64,000 bases of DNA, taken from positions 62,001 to 126,000 of the forward strand of contig CAVQER010000004.1 in the NCBI GenBank assembly GCA_963711595.1, written 5' to 3'. The position numbers and the translations under genes are program-made. Numbering within the stretch: the first letter of the stretch is position 1; every line of letters begins with the position of its first letter. This document shows, in pieces, positions 27,537 through 38,309 of the stretch. Under the pieces are notes generated by a model. That model searched no databases. It was not told the DNA's origin and was given only the letters and a program-made list of their open reading frames with translations. The stretch is from JAUSIF01 sp963711595. Lineage in GTDB: Bacteria; Pseudomonadota; Alphaproteobacteria; Rhizobiales; Xanthobacteraceae.

Positions 27537-28093
27537 TTAGAACCCACCCATAGCGCGAGGCAGCATACGTCGCAGCACATCGTCACGTCGAATGAAGTGG
27601 TGATAGAGCGCCGCGCTGACGTGCGTCAGAACGAGAACGATCAGGAACCAACCCACCCACCGATGCAACGTGAACAGTTGCGTCGCGAGCGCCTCGTTCT
27701 TACCGATATCGGCGGCAGCTCGAACAATCCAAAGAAGGGCGTCGTCGCACCATAGGCGGAGTTGGCGATGTAGCCTACGACCGGCATGGCCAAGAGCAGT
27801 ACATAGAGCGCGGTATGTACGGCCGAGGAGACGGCTTTTTGCCAAGGTTCAATTCCTGGATCTGCAATCGGCGCGCCAACGACAAACCGGTTGATCAGGC
27901 GCAGGATCATCAACGTCAAGATCAGGACACCGAGCGACTTATGCAAATTGTAGAGGGTATCCTGGGTGGGCCCTGGGCTGACGCGGCCCATCGCGATTGC
28001 CACCGGCGCCGTGGCAAGTACGCAGACTGCAACCAGCCAATGAAGCAATTTCGAACTTCCCGGATAGTGGTCGGTTCGCGTGCCGTAAGTCAT
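27537..28093 (-). pseudogene. Cytochrome b561 family protein (one frameshift)
   Basis: From ATG 28093 (AGGAGGG upstream) the frame encodes a four-helix b-type cytochrome: KLLHWLVAVCVLATAPVAIA with the first haem His, LYNLHKSLGVLILTLMILRL with the second, and HTALYVLLLAMPVVGYI. Near 27706-27711 one base seems missing. The last part (GKNEALATQLFTLHRWVGWF, HVSAALYHHFI) continues in another frame with the remaining His ligands and stops at 27537. Such proteins pass electrons across the inner membrane. With the shift corrected, the product would be about 185 residues, the normal length. Confidence 0.8.
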
Positions 28094-28263
28094 CGCTTCC
28101 CTCCTGCTACAGGCCCAGATTCCTAACGCTACCTGCGGCAAAAGGTTCAAACCTATTGCCCTCCGAGTTATCCGGTTGCCGGCAAGACTGACTTGATCTT
28201 TGACCAAGCCGTTGTGCGCTATTGAATTTTACTCGTCACGGTATTCGGACACAGCCCTAAGAG

Positions 28264-30133
28264 CTAGCTTTGCGGCGGCGGACTACGCCATAGCCAAATT
28301 GTGAGCGAGCCGGAACGTCCTCGGATTTGCGTCTCCATAGGTCCGCTGAGGATACCCGATTTGAACAATGCGCTGTCGCCCCCGGCGACCTGCAGCATGT
28401 CGTCGCTGAGAGCGAGCTCAGCGCCGTGGCCGGCCGCGACTTCCATCAGGCGGCTTGCAACATTGACGGTATCGCCTGTGGCCGTAATCAGCTGGTGACC
28501 TTGGCCCCCGAGCCTGGATGCCACGATCGCGCCAAAGTGCGCGCCAACCTTGAAGCCGATCCGCGACGCAGTCGACGCCGGCAGGGTGGCGAGCCAACGT
28601 CGGGTGCGGTTGGAAAGATCTACGCAGCAGAGAGCAGCATTGGATGCGTCCTTTGCGGTAGGCTTCGGCAGACCGAACACGATCATTGCACCGTCACCCG
28701 TGAAACTCGTGACTACTCCGCCGCAAGCTAGTGCCCTCTCTGCCACCAGTTCGCTAAAGGCATTCAACAACTCTCGAGTGGCTGTCGGTCCGAGTGTTTC
28801 GCTCAATCCGGTGAAACCGGACAGATCGATAAACACAATCGCTGCATTCTCGCGGACGGGTTCTGCGAGGAAGTCGGGGTGCTGGGCCAGCCATTCCCCA
28901 AGGCCCGGCGCTTGAAACCGTTGCAGGAACTCGCTTTGTTTTGCGAAATCTTGTGCCCTTCGCCTGCTCAGCCAAATCTGGGCTGACCCGAACAGAATGA
29001 CCGGTGGAGCCGCCGCAGCCATCGGCAATGCCGCGCTCAGCCAGATGTCGTACGAAAACGCGACTACGTTGATCCCCAACCAGACCAGAACCACGCCAAC
29101 GATTGCGCCAAAGCCAATGGCGCTGCGCCGCCACGCCAGCAGTCCGACAAGAACCATGGACAGGACGACCGCAAAGCCGGCATCTGCAAGACGCACAACC
29201 CGGTCCCGCACCAACCCGTCGCCGGTCATCAGGTGGGCTATTGCCGTGGAAATAATTTCCGCGCCGGGCAGCACTGGATCGAATGACGATGGGAAGACGT
29301 CACCACCGCCGCTTACAGTCGCTCCGATGACGACAACGCGTTCATGAACGCTGTCACGAGGCAGACGGCCATTCAGGACGTCGGCGGCGCTGATCGTCCT
29401 TATGGTGCCGCGGGGACCATAAAAATTGAGTGGCAGAACATGACCGATGTCGGTGCGGATCGAGCGTCCGCCCACGGAAAGACGGTTCGCCTCGATGCTC
29501 GGGTCTTCTCCCGACGCGACGGCAGCAACGCGCAGCGGAAGAGATGCCTCGATGCGATCACCGGACCTGAACACCATGGGAAAGGAGCGTGCCGTTCCGG
29601 AGCTTTCCGTGACGACATTGGCCACGCCAACTGCCGCGACATCCGTGAACCTTTTCAAGGGCAGCAGGAGCCGGTCGGCGCTGTGGCACACGGGCGAGAG
29701 GGCCGTCGCCCTCGGCTGTCATCCACTGTTTGCTCTCGGCATAGACGGCGGCCGCCGCGATTACGCTGTTACTTCTGTTGAGTGATCGCGCCAGCGCCTC
29801 ATCACCGGCTTCCGGTCCAGGATCGACAAGCAATAGATCGACCGCGATGACCTTCGGACCGAAGCTCGCGACCGTGTCGACGATCCGGGCAAGCGAGGCG
29901 CGAGGGATCGGATAGCCGCCTTCTTGTCGCGCCACCTCATCGTCGATCGCAATGATGGTGAGTAGAGCGGGCGCTGCTCTCTGCCCGCGAATGACCGTGC
30001 GCAGATCGGTCATGGTCGCTTCAACGCGCTCGAGAAACCCCACGTCGCCGCGCCAGTGTTTGAAGCCGAGGCCCAACGCCCAAATGCCTGCCAGAACGAG
30101 TGCGATCAGCGTCTGTAGCGCTCGCCCGTTCAT
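28264..30133 (-). pseudogene. CHASE2-class III adenylate/guanylate cyclase (one frameshift)
   Basis: From ATG 30133: TM1 (about 7-22), then a CHASE2 domain (LLTIIAIDDEVARQEGGYPI, VIAVDLLLVDPGP). One extra base near 29680-29690 moves the rest into another frame: DRLLLPLKRFTDVAAVGVAN, VVVIGATVSGGGDVFPSSFD, three TM helices, then a cyclase domain with FIDLSGFTG (metal Asp), TGDGAMIVFGLP and TGDTVNVASRL. The corrected length is about 620. It should convert periplasmic or membrane cues into cAMP or cGMP. It follows FecR2 by 6 bases, mirroring the FecR1-CHASE2-EAL pair. Confidence 0.85.
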
Positions 30134-30139
30134 CAGCTC

Positions 30140-30668
30140 TTACTGGCCGAGACGCGCCATCAATGCGGAAACACGTTCGGCCGGCCAGCGGCGCACTGTC
30201 AGGGGACCGGATCCTTCTTCCACGTCGACACCTTCGCCCGGTCCGAGAATCACGCCGGCTGTTCGAATTGGGCCTTCGCACGGCAACGCGTCCGGTGACG
30301 ACAAAAACCGACGACTTGCTCTGCTCGACGTCGACCGCCCATTTCGTGCCTCGCACCGCGGCGATCGCTTGCGGCGTGATCACCTGAAAGCGGATTTTAG
30401 CCTTTCCGGCTGGGCCTTCGATCAGCAATGCCTTGAGTCGCAACGTGGCCGAATCTGCGTTTCCGTCTCCGTCACGGTCCGCCAGCGTAAATTGGGCGCC
30501 GGTTTCTGCCACGATGGTCAGGCCATCCTGGCAGCGCAGGATCTGCCTGAATGTCCAGGCAACGCGATCCAACGTGCAACCGGTATCGCTCGACTGCGCC
30601 AAGGCAGCGGGCACCCACACGAAAACAGCCACCGCCACACCAAGGAAATTTCGAGCCACTGAGTTCAT
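30140..30668 (-). pseudogene. Secreted FecR-domain protein 2 (one frameshift)
   Basis: ATG 30668 opens a signal peptide (VAVAVFVWVPAALAQ). It is followed by Cys-containing TGCTLDRVAWTFRQILRCQD, and a FecR core (IRFQVITPQAIAAVRGTKWA, SSVFVVTGRVAVRRP). Near 30250-30258 one extra base shifts the frame. The natural continuation reads VILGPGEGVDVEEGSGPLTV and ends ALMARLGQ at 30140. The corrected length is about 175. It is upstream of, and almost touching, the CHASE2-cyclase gene, so the two products probably work together. Confidence 0.82.
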
Positions 30669-30918
30669 GGAGAACCTCCTTGCCTATGCGCCACGCATTG
30701 CAGACCACGATACGCCACTAAAGCTGATCCCTAACCTGCATTTTGGAAGCAAAGTTCCGCGCGCAAGACTTCTATCTCGGGATGTCGGGAGAGGGTCGCA
30801 AGAGCTTTCGCGAGATGAAATTCTACCGTCGCCGCAAGTGCTGGGTTTGAGCGGGCGTCATTTGCCGTCCTGAAGGGTGGGGATGCGCCATTGCGCGTCG
30901 CGGGCGCGGAGGTCAGAT

Positions 30919-32385
30919 CTAAAGACGTTGCATCACTTTGCGGAATTGCTCGACCGGCCGCGCGTTGCGGATCAGCGTCATCGGCATCGAGAAATGACCG
31001 CGATCCCAGATGAAGCGGTTTGCCGCGGGGACATTCCACGCATCGATCAGCGGCACGGCGCAGCCGAAAGGCGTTACCCGGTCGCGGCTGCCGATTACGC
31101 TGACGATACGCTCAGCCGGTACCGGCGGGCGCGGGCTCGGATCCAACCGGCCCAGCACGGCTTCGAGCGACTCCTGCGTCCAATCCTTCGCGCGCAGGTC
31201 GTGCGCCGTGCCGAAAATCTCGATCATTTCCCCATGCACGGTCGCGTCGGTCATCCGCCCGCAATGCGTGACAAGGAAAAGACCTTCAGGGCGCAACTGC
31301 TCGGGCCCGTTGGCCGCACAGTCCGCCGCGAGCTGCGCCATCTGCGCGCCGAGGCTTGTGCCGCCGAATGCGAGTGGACCGCGCGAGGTGCGGCGCGACC
31401 AGTCGGCGAGCACCGCCCATTCCTGAAGTGCGCCCGCGAAGCCATCGAGGAGGGCGGCCGGGAAATGCGTGACCAGGCGCTCACCGCCGAAACTTCCAAT
31501 CGGGGTGCGGCGCCCATGCCAGGGTGCCTCGGGCCGGATCACTCGGAAGCCGGCCGCGCACAGCGTGTTCGCTTCGTGGATCAGTCCGTGCCAGTTCTCG
31601 AATTCGACACAGATTCCATGACCCATGACGATCGTCGGCGGGTCGCTCGTCCCGATCGGCTCATGCACGCGCGCATGCACGACGTCGCCGAGTTCGAGCC
31701 GACGGACTCTTCGAATCGCAGCCAGTAATCCGATCCGGCCGCGCCAGGCACGGTACGCGATACTTCGACGGCTGGCATTATGACGGGTGCCGCCGCCACG
31801 CGCGCAAAGTCGCGTGCCGCATTGCCATAGACCGCTGCCACTTCATCTGGCGACTGCGTTTCGAGTTCTGATCGGCGGAACGCCGCGCCATAGCCATCGA
31901 CCGAACAATCGCCGCGCCGAATTGTATTCGTGGCTGGCGTCGAGGCGTGCCGCCTCGACCGCGGTGCGATAGGCCGCGGGCGAATCCTCGGGTCCGAAGA
32001 ACACGCGCTGCCATTCGGCTTCCATCGCCGCGGCGCGCGCCCGCAAGATCTCGACGCGCGTGAGCGTCCTGGCGAGTTGCTGGCCGTCGTCGCCCGCGCG
32101 GGCGATCCCGGCAGCCTGGTAGAAACGCTCAGGCGAGCCGTTCGCGACCTGCGCCGCTGCCCAGAGACGCGACGCGGGAAAGAAGAAGCGCCGCAGCGCC
32201 CAGGAGCTCAGGCCGTCGAACCACGGCCAGCCGAACGCGTAACCGGACAGATTTCGCTGCCAACGGCCGGCCGTGCTGCCGCGCAGGAGACTGCGGCGGC
32301 GCATGACGTCGAGGGCAGGAGAGAGATCGCTCATTTCGTCGTCGGGCCGTGTGCTATCGTCGGGACTTCGGGGCGGGGGCTTCAT
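30919..32385 (-). pseudogene. Large alpha/beta hydrolase (two frameshifts)
   Basis: Three pieces in different frames form one protein of about 488 residues. The N-terminal part from ATG 32385 (or 32334) is helical and holds SWALRRFFFPASRLWAAAQ and HEYNSARRLFGRWLWRGVPP. After an extra base near 31870 it continues SPDEVAAVYGNAARDFARVA and YWLRFEES. After a missing base near 31703 it resumes RLELGDVVHARVHEP, TIVMGHGICVEFENW, nucleophile GGTSLGAQMA, VIGSRDRVTPFG and the catalytic His region WDRGHFSMP. Substrate unknown. Divergent from the acyltransferase gene at 32427. Confidence 0.72.
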
Positions 32386-32426
32386 AGCGGATCAGCGGCC
32401 CGCCGTCTCGCCCGGAGCGTCGCGCG

Positions 32427-33911
32427 ATGTCGGTCAATGTTGTCCTGCCGCTCTGGCTCGTCGTCATCGTGGTCGTATTGGCGGCGCTTGCGTTCTTCGA
32501 CCGGTTTCTCGTGCCGAGCGTTCGCTGGGCCATGCGCCGGCGCGCGAACCGCGCCATCGAGGAACTGAACACGCGGCTGAAGCTGCACATTCAGCCTTTC
32601 AAGCTGACGAAGCGCCAGGTCTTGATCGACCAGCTGATCTACGATCCCGAAGTGCTGCATGCCGCGGAGCTGTACGCCAAGGAAGCGGGCGTACCGCGCG
32701 ACCTCGCCATGGAACGGGTGCGCCGCTACGCGCGCGAGATCGTTCCTTCCTTCAGCGCCTACACCTATTTCCGCGTCGGCACACGCATCGCGAAGCGCAT
32801 CTCGCAGATCCTCTACCGCGTGCGCATCGGCTACAAGAGCGACGACGCTTTCGCCAAGGTCGATCCGGAGTTGTCGGTGGTATTCGTGATCAATCATCGC
32901 TCGAACATGGATTACGTCCTCGTCACCTATGTCGCAGCGTCGTCTTCTGCATTGAGCTACGCCGTCGGCGAATGGGCGCAGATCTGGGGTCTGCGCGGTC
33001 TAATCCGTTCCATGGGCGCTTACTTCATCCGCCGCGATTTACGCGATGCGCTCTATCGCAAGGTGCTTGCGCGCTACGTGCACATGGCGACGAGCGCAGG
33101 CGTCGTTCAGGCGATCTTTCCGGAGGGCGGCTTGAGTCGCGACGGACGTCTGCGCCCGCCGAAATTCGGCTTGCTTGGCTACATGGTTTCGGGTTTCGAC
33201 CCGCATGGTCCACGCGACGTCGTGTTCATTCCGGTCGGCATCAATTACGACCGCGTGCTGGAGGATCGTATGCTGACGTCCGCCGCGTCCACGGAGCCGG
33301 GCAAGAAACCGGTGTTTGGTTTCAATCTCCTTGTGTTCACGCGGCATTTCCTGCGGCACATCTGGATGGCGGTCCGGGGCCAGTGGTACCGCTTCGGATA
33401 CGCCTGCGTGAGCTTCGGCGAGCCGGTGTCGTTGCGCGGTTATCTCGCCGAGCGGAAAGTCGACTTCCGCACGCTTGCCGCCGAGCCGCGCCACGCCGAG
33501 ATCGAGAAGCTTGGCACCCGGCTGATGGATGCGGTCGGCCGTGTCGTGCCCGCGCTGCCGGTGTCCCTGGTTTCAACCGTGCTTCTGGAATCCGGCACGA
33601 CACCGCTTGCGTCGCTCGACCTCAAGGGAAGGGTGTTCGAGTTGATCCAGGCGCTGGAAGCGTCAAGTGCGTACGTGCATATCCCGCGCGCGGACCGCGA
33701 CTATGCGATTGAGGTAGGGCTGCGAATGCTCAAGCTACGCCATCTCGTGATCGAGGACGAGAACGGCTACCGCGCCGATCCGAACGAGACGCCGTTGTTG
33801 CGCTACTACGCGAACGCCATCGCACATCTGCTGCCGGCTTCGTCCGCGGACGTGGTCGCCCTTTCGCTTCAGAGCACCACGACGCGCGTGCCGATCGGCG
33901 TACGCAGGTAA
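32427..33911 (+). CDS. PlsB-like glycerol-3-phosphate 1-O-acyltransferase
   Basis: A 494-residue protein with an N-terminal TM helix (LPLWLVVIVVVLAALAFF). The acyltransferase motifs are HX4D in INHRSNMDYVL near residue 156, block II RRD, FPEGGLSRDGRL (block III) and GINYDRVLED (block IV). This is the PlsB/GPAT layout. It is shorter than E. coli PlsB and resembles the alphaproteobacterial form. It would transfer acyl chains to sn-1 of glycerol-3-phosphate at the inner membrane. Its 3' end overlaps the convergent L,D-transpeptidase gene by 43 bases. Confidence 0.87.
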   Translation: MSVNVVLPLWLVVIVVVLAALAFFDRFLVPSVRWAMRRRANRAIEELNTRLKLHIQPFKLTKRQVLIDQLIYDPEVLHAAELYAKEAGVPRDLAMERVRRYAREIVPSFSAYTYFRVGTRIAKRISQILYRVRIGYKSDDAFAKVDPELSVVFVINHRSNMDYVLVTYVAASSSALSYAVGEWAQIWGLRGLIRSMGAYFIRRDLRDALYRKVLARYVHMATSAGVVQAIFPEGGLSRDGRLRPPKFGLLGYMVSGFDPHGPRDVVFIPVGINYDRVLEDRMLTSAASTEPGKKPVFGFNLLVFTRHFLRHIWMAVRGQWYRFGYACVSFGEPVSLRGYLAERKVDFRTLAAEPRHAEIEKLGTRLMDAVGRVVPALPVSLVSTVLLESGTTPLASLDLKGRVFELIQALEASSAYVHIPRADRDYAIEVGLRMLKLRHLVIEDENGYRADPNETPLLRYYANAIAHLLPASSADVVALSLQSTTTRVPIGVRR

Positions 33912-34606
33912 AGGTCGGCGACCTCCTCGTTCAACATGCGAATGCAGCCTGACGAGACGTTGGTGCCGATCGTCCACGGCTCGAACGTGCCGTGGATGCG
34001 ATAAAGCGTGTCGCGGTTGCCTTCGTAGAGGTAAAGCGCCCGCGCGCCGAGCGGGTTTTCCGGTCCGCCGGCCACGCGCTCCGGCAATTCCGGCTGACGC
34101 AGCCGCATCTCCTTTGGGGGAATCCAGTCGGGCCACTCCGACTTGCGGCCGACCGTCGCGAGGCCGTTCCAGCCAAATCCTTCGCGCCCGACGCCGACGC
34201 CGTAGCGTACGGCCTGCCCGCCTTCGCGCACCGAATAGAGGAAGTAGTTTCGCGGATCGACCACGAGCGTCCCGGGCGTCTCGCGCCCGGTGTAGGGAAC
34301 GAGCTGCCGGCGGAATTCCGTGTCAAGCAGTTCGAAGTTCACTTTGTGGATCTGGAACGGACCGTCCGGCACGGATTCGACGAACCAGTCCTCCTTGGTG
34401 ATTTGCCGCGCTTCGGGCTTCGGCGGCGCCGTCAGGCCGGGCGGCAGCTGCGCGCCCGGCGGTGGCGGCTGCACCTTTTGCGCCGGAAAGAGCGGCGGAA
34501 ACGGAAATGGCTGCTGCGCGAACGCCTCTCCGGTCGTGGCGAGCGACGCCCCGGCAATGGCAAGAAAGCGCCGGCGGGTGAGGGGCGGGATAGTCGGAGG
34601 AGTCAT
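33869..34606 (-). CDS. Tat-exported L,D-transpeptidase (YkuD)
   Basis: A 245-residue protein from ATG 34606. A twin-arginine signal (TRRRFLAIAGASLATTGEAF) is followed by a proline-rich linker and a YkuD domain: GTLVVDPRNYFLYSVREGG, then HGTFEPWTIGTNVSSGCIRM with catalytic His and Cys (near residue 220). It ends GTRVVVL. It should cross-link peptidoglycan or attach proteins in the periplasm. The Ser-Ser-Gly-Cys form replaces the commoner Ser-His-Gly-Cys. Longer starts are possible but would bury the Tat signal. Confidence 0.9.
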   Translation of the reverse strand: MTPPTIPPLTRRRFLAIAGASLATTGEAFAQQPFPFPPLFPAQKVQPPPPGAQLPPGLTAPPKPEARQITKEDWFVESVPDGPFQIHKVNFELLDTEFRRQLVPYTGRETPGTLVVDPRNYFLYSVREGGQAVRYGVGVGREGFGWNGLATVGRKSEWPDWIPPKEMRLRQPELPERVAGGPENPLGARALYLYEGNRDTLYRIHGTFEPWTIGTNVSSGCIRMLNEEVADLYLRTPIGTRVVVL

Positions 34607-34810
34607 GGCGATGAGTTCGTTCCTGCAAAGAACTGGGCAAGGCTTGCGGCAATCCGAGGGCAATACAGGATCAGGCCACAACGCCCGCATCAACTGGGAG
34701 TGACCGGCTAAGTTCCGGCATTTCCGCGCCCTTTCGTCGCCGCAAAGCGCGTGTTAACGAGCGGGCCCAATAGGCGGGGGATTTCACCGCTTTCGCCGTC
34801 GAATGGCTTG

Positions 34811-35465
34811 ATGCGTCTAACCCGGATCCTTGTCCTGCTGGCCGCCGCACACGCGGCGACGACTGCGCTCGCGCAGCAGCGCAATCCCTGGGACGACTTG
34901 ATGTCGCCGCGACAGACGATCCCGCAACAGCAGCGTCCGCCGCAACAACCGCCACCGCAGCCTCCCATCGCAGCAGGGAATCCAGACTTCACCCCTGCCT
35001 GCACCCGGCCAGCAAAAGCAGCAGGCAGCACCGGATCCCAATCAACCGTTGCCACCGCAACAGCCCGGGCAGAAGGGCCGCCCGGCCACGAAGCAGCTGC
35101 CCGAAGCGACGGTCGAGCGTCCGTCGGAGCAGAAGGTTCCAAACCCGACGGCGGTGTTCTCGGGCCTCGACAAGATCACCGGCCGCATCTTCCCGTTCGA
35201 GGCGGCCGTCGACGAGACGGTGCAGTTCGGCGCGCTGCAGGTGACGCCGCGCGCTTGCTACACGCGCCCGCCGACCGAGCCGCAAAACACGACCGGATTC
35301 GTGCAGGTGGACGAGATCACGCTCGACGGAAAGATGCGTCGTATCTTCAATGGCTGGATGTTCGCGACCAGCCCCGGACTCAATGCGGTCGAGCACGCGA
35401 TCTATGACGTGTGGCTTGTCGACTGCAAGCAAGGCCCGCCCGACACCAGCAAGGCTTCGGGATAA
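34811..35465 (+). pseudogene. DUF2155 secreted protein (one frameshift)
   Basis: ATG 34811 opens a signal peptide (ILVLLAAAHAATTALAQQ) and a Pro/Gln-rich linker. One extra base near 34995-34998 shifts it. Homology resumes as PAPGQQKQQAAPDPNQPLPP and continues in the DUF2155 domain: DKITGRIFPFEAAVDETVQF, VTPRACYTRPPTEPQNTTGF, MFATSPGLNAVEHAIYDVWL. The corrected length is about 217. Function is unknown. In related bacteria it lies between NDUFA12 and aat, and aat is indeed next (convergent). Confidence 0.83.
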
Positions 35466-35502
35466 TTCGTCACTGCATGACGGAATGCGTGATGTGCCGC
35501 AG

Positions 35503-36162
35503 CTACGCTGTAATCGTCGCGAGGCACTCGGCGCCGCTGAGCGGCGTCCTTTCTATTCTGGCTTCACCGTGTATCGCGTCCGCGAGAATGCGGTGATAGC
35601 GGTCGCGGTCGATTTCGATCGCACCGAAGTTCGCAAGATGCGCGGTCATGAACTGCGCATCGAGCAGTTTGAATCCGCCACGCTTCAGCCGCGCCACAAG
35701 ATGCACGAGCGCAATTTTCGATGCATCCCGCTCGCGGTGAAACATGCTTTCTCCAAAAAACGCGCTCCCGAGCTGGACGCCATAGAGTCCGCCGACCAGA
35801 CGACCGTCGACCCACGTCTCGACGGTGTGGCAATGGCCGCGCGCGTAAAGCTCGCGGTAGAGGCGGCGGATGCGGCGGTTGATCCAGGTCTTGCCGCGTC
35901 CGCGTGCTGGCGCCGCACAGGCCGTGATCACAGAGTCGAAATCATTGTCGATGCGGATCTCGAAGCGGTCAGCCCGCACGCTGCGCGCGAGACGGCGTGG
36001 GACATGAAAAGCATCGAGCGGAATCACGCCGCGCAACTGCGGCTCGATCCAGTAGAGACCGGGATCGTCGGCACTCTCCGCCATCGGGAAGATGCCGCAG
36101 GCGTAGGCCTTGAGCAGCACTTCCGGCGTGATTTCGACTTCAACGTCGCCGTGACGAGTCAT
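35503..36162 (-). CDS. aat: Leucyl/phenylalanyl-tRNA--protein transferase
   Basis: A 219-residue enzyme of the N-end rule pathway that adds Leu or Phe from tRNA to proteins with N-terminal Arg or Lys, marking them for ClpAP. Family motifs are all present: AYACGIFPMAES, LYWIEPQLRGVIPLD, CHTVETWVDGRLVGGLYGV, GSAFFGESMFHRERDASKIA and LDAQFMTAHLANFGA. Length is typical. It is convergent with the DUF2155 gene and 9 bases downstream of the slipin gene on the same strand. Confidence 0.95.
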   Translation of the reverse strand: MTRHGDVEVEITPEVLLKAYACGIFPMAESADDPGLYWIEPQLRGVIPLDAFHVPRRLARSVRADRFEIRIDNDFDSVITACAAPARGRGKTWINRRIRRLYRELYARGHCHTVETWVDGRLVGGLYGVQLGSAFFGESMFHRERDASKIALVHLVARLKRGGFKLLDAQFMTAHLANFGAIEIDRDRYHRILADAIHGEARIERTPLSGAECLATITA

Positions 36163-36171
36163 TGGGCGAGC

Positions 36172-36927
36172 TTACTTGGCCCGGAACATGTCGAACAAGT
36201 CGACCGGCACGGGAAAGATAATCGTGCGTGAGCGCTCGCCCGCGATGGTCTGCAGGGCGGTGAGATAGCGCAACTGCATCGCCTGCGGATTGGCTGCCAG
36301 AACCTGTCCGGCTTGCATCAACTTTTCCGAAGCCTGCAATTCGCCTTCCGCGTCGATGACCTTGGCGCGCCGCAGGCGTTCGGCCTCCGCCTGCTTTGCG
36401 ATCGCCCGGATCATCGCCTCGTTGATGTCCACGTGCTTCAGTTCGACGTTCGACACCTTAATGCCCCAGGCATCGGTCTGTTGGTCGAGGATCTGCTGGA
36501 TGTTGGCGTTCAGCTTTTCGCGGGCTGACAGCAATTCGTCGAGGTCGTGTTGACCGAGAACCGAACGGAGCGTCGTCTGCGCGAGTTGGCTCGTCGCGAC
36601 GTCGTAGTGCTCGACCTGGATGACGGCGCTCTCCGGCTCTACCACGCGGTAGAAGACGATCGCGTTCACACGCACCGAGACATTGTCCTTCGTGATGATG
36701 TCCTGGGGCGGCACGTCGAGCACGCGAATGCGAAGGTCGATGCGCACCGCCTGTTGCACGATCGGGAGCACGAGGATGAGACCCGGCCCCTTCACCTTGT
36801 AGAATCGGCCGAGCAGGAAGATCACGGCGCGCTCGTACTCCCGCAAAATGCGGATCGAGTAGGCGAGGATCAACCCGATGACAAAGATCGGGATGATGAA
36901 TCCGCTCCAATCAGGCAGAAAATACAT
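36172..36927 (-). CDS. Slipin (stomatin/SPFH family) membrane protein
   Basis: A 251-residue protein. A hydrophobic hairpin at the N-terminus (FIIPIFVIGLILAYSIRIL) is followed by the SPFH core: YERAVIFLLGRFYKVKGPGL, RVLDVPPQDIITKDNVSVRV, TTLRSVLGQHDLDELLS and a coiled-coil stretch. ATG 36927 has GGGAGC upstream; an upstream extension would overlap NfeD. Slipins scaffold membrane microdomains and are the classic partner of NfeD proteins, encoded here immediately upstream with an 11-base gap. Confidence 0.9.
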   Translation of the reverse strand: MYFLPDWSGFIIPIFVIGLILAYSIRILREYERAVIFLLGRFYKVKGPGLILVLPIVQQAVRIDLRIRVLDVPPQDIITKDNVSVRVNAIVFYRVVEPESAVIQVEHYDVATSQLAQTTLRSVLGQHDLDELLSAREKLNANIQQILDQQTDAWGIKVSNVELKHVDINEAMIRAIAKQAEAERLRRAKVIDAEGELQASEKLMQAGQVLAANPQAMQLRYLTALQTIAGERSRTIIFPVPVDLFDMFRAK

Positions 36928-36938
36928 CGCTTGCTCCC

Positions 36939-38269
36939 TTAGCTCGGCTCCACCGTAAGCGTCAGCCCCTGTCGTGCGACGACCCGCACTTTGGCGGTTG
37001 GGAGCAGCGTGCGGTTCGCACGCGCGCTCCAAATCTCGCCGAGTACGCGTACATGCCCGCTATCGCCGCTCCAGTCGATGACCTCGCCTTCGACGCCGAT
37101 CATGTCCGCGGCCGGCCGCCGATGCACGCGCACGGCCATCCCAACGATGCCGAAGATCACGCCCGCGGTTGTCAGAGCCGCCCCCGCAATCACCGGCCAC
37201 GATACTGCGACCTCCACGTCCCATCCGCTGCCCTCGAACAAGTAGATCGCGCCGACGACGAAGGCGATCAGGCCGCCCGCTCCGAGGATTCCAACGCCCG
37301 GCGTGAACACCTCCGCGATCATCAGCCCGATGCCAAGGATGAGAAGGGCCAGCGCACCGTAGTGAACGGGCAGGGCGGAGAGCGCGATCAGCGCGACGAT
37401 GATGCTGACCGCGCCGATCGTGCCGGGAATAAAGGTGCCCGGGATGCCAGAACTCGAGGACGATGCCGTAGAAGCCGATCATCAGGAGGATGAAGGCGAC
37501 GTTGGGGTCGGAGATGACCGCGAGCAGCCGCGTCCGCCAGTCGGTCTCGATGGTCGTTGAGGAAGCGCCTTTGGTGGCGAGTGTGCGTTCCGTATTGCCG
37601 ACCTTCACCTTGCGGCCATCGATCGCGGCGAGCAGGCCGGCGAGATCATTTGTCACCACCTCAACGACGTTCTGCTGCCGCGCTTCTTCAGCGGTGAGCG
37701 TGGCCGCTTCGCGCACCGCCTTTTCGGCGAAGTCGACGCTCCGCCCACGCAGCTGCGCAAGGCTCCGCAGCATCGCGACGACGTCATTGATGGCCTTACG
37801 CTCCTCGGCGCTCTCGCCGCTCTTTCTCTTGTCCTTGTCTTTCGAGTCCTGCCCTGGGAAACCCGGCAAGCCGCCCATCGAAACCGGTGTCGCGGCCCCG
37901 ATGTTGGTGCCGGGTGCCATCGCTGCGACGTGCGAAGCGTAGACGATGAATGTACCTGCGGAGGCTGCACGTGCGCCTGTGGGTGCGACGTAAACGACGA
38001 TCGGGACGGGCGAGGATCTCCATTTGCTGGATCAGCTCCCGGGTCGCCGAAACGAGCCCGCCCGGCGTATCCAGCCGGATGATCAGCGCCGCGCTGTTCT
38101 CCCGCTGCGCCTGTTCGATCGCGCGGCCTAACTGCCGTTGGGTGGCAATTCCGATCGCCCCCTTCATGTCGATGACATGAACACGTGGACTTCCCTGCGC
38201 GCGCGCGTCGCTCGCGGCCGCGCAAAGGATCAGTACGGCGCCGATAAACCAGCCAATCGTCCTCACCAT
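36939..38269 (-). pseudogene. Long-form NfeD, membrane ClpP-class serine protease (two frameshifts)
   Basis: ATG 38269 opens a signal peptide (FIGAVLILCAAASDARAQ) and the protease domain (VHVIDMKGAIGIATQRQL, LIIRLDTPGGLVSATREL). After a shift near 38009 it continues VPIVVYVAPTGARAASAGTF with the nucleophile Ser, and AAMAPGTNIGAATPV. A second shift near 37440, one extra base in a CCCGGG run, separates IGFYGIVLEFWHPG from TFIPGTIGAVSIIV. The last piece (MIAEVFTPGVGILGAGGLIA and an OB-fold ending LTVEPS) stops at 36939. It probably cleaves slipin C-termini. Confidence 0.83.
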
Positions 38270-38309
38270 CCTTAAAGGATAGGCGAGGGGTCGGAGGGGG
38301 TCCAGTTTG

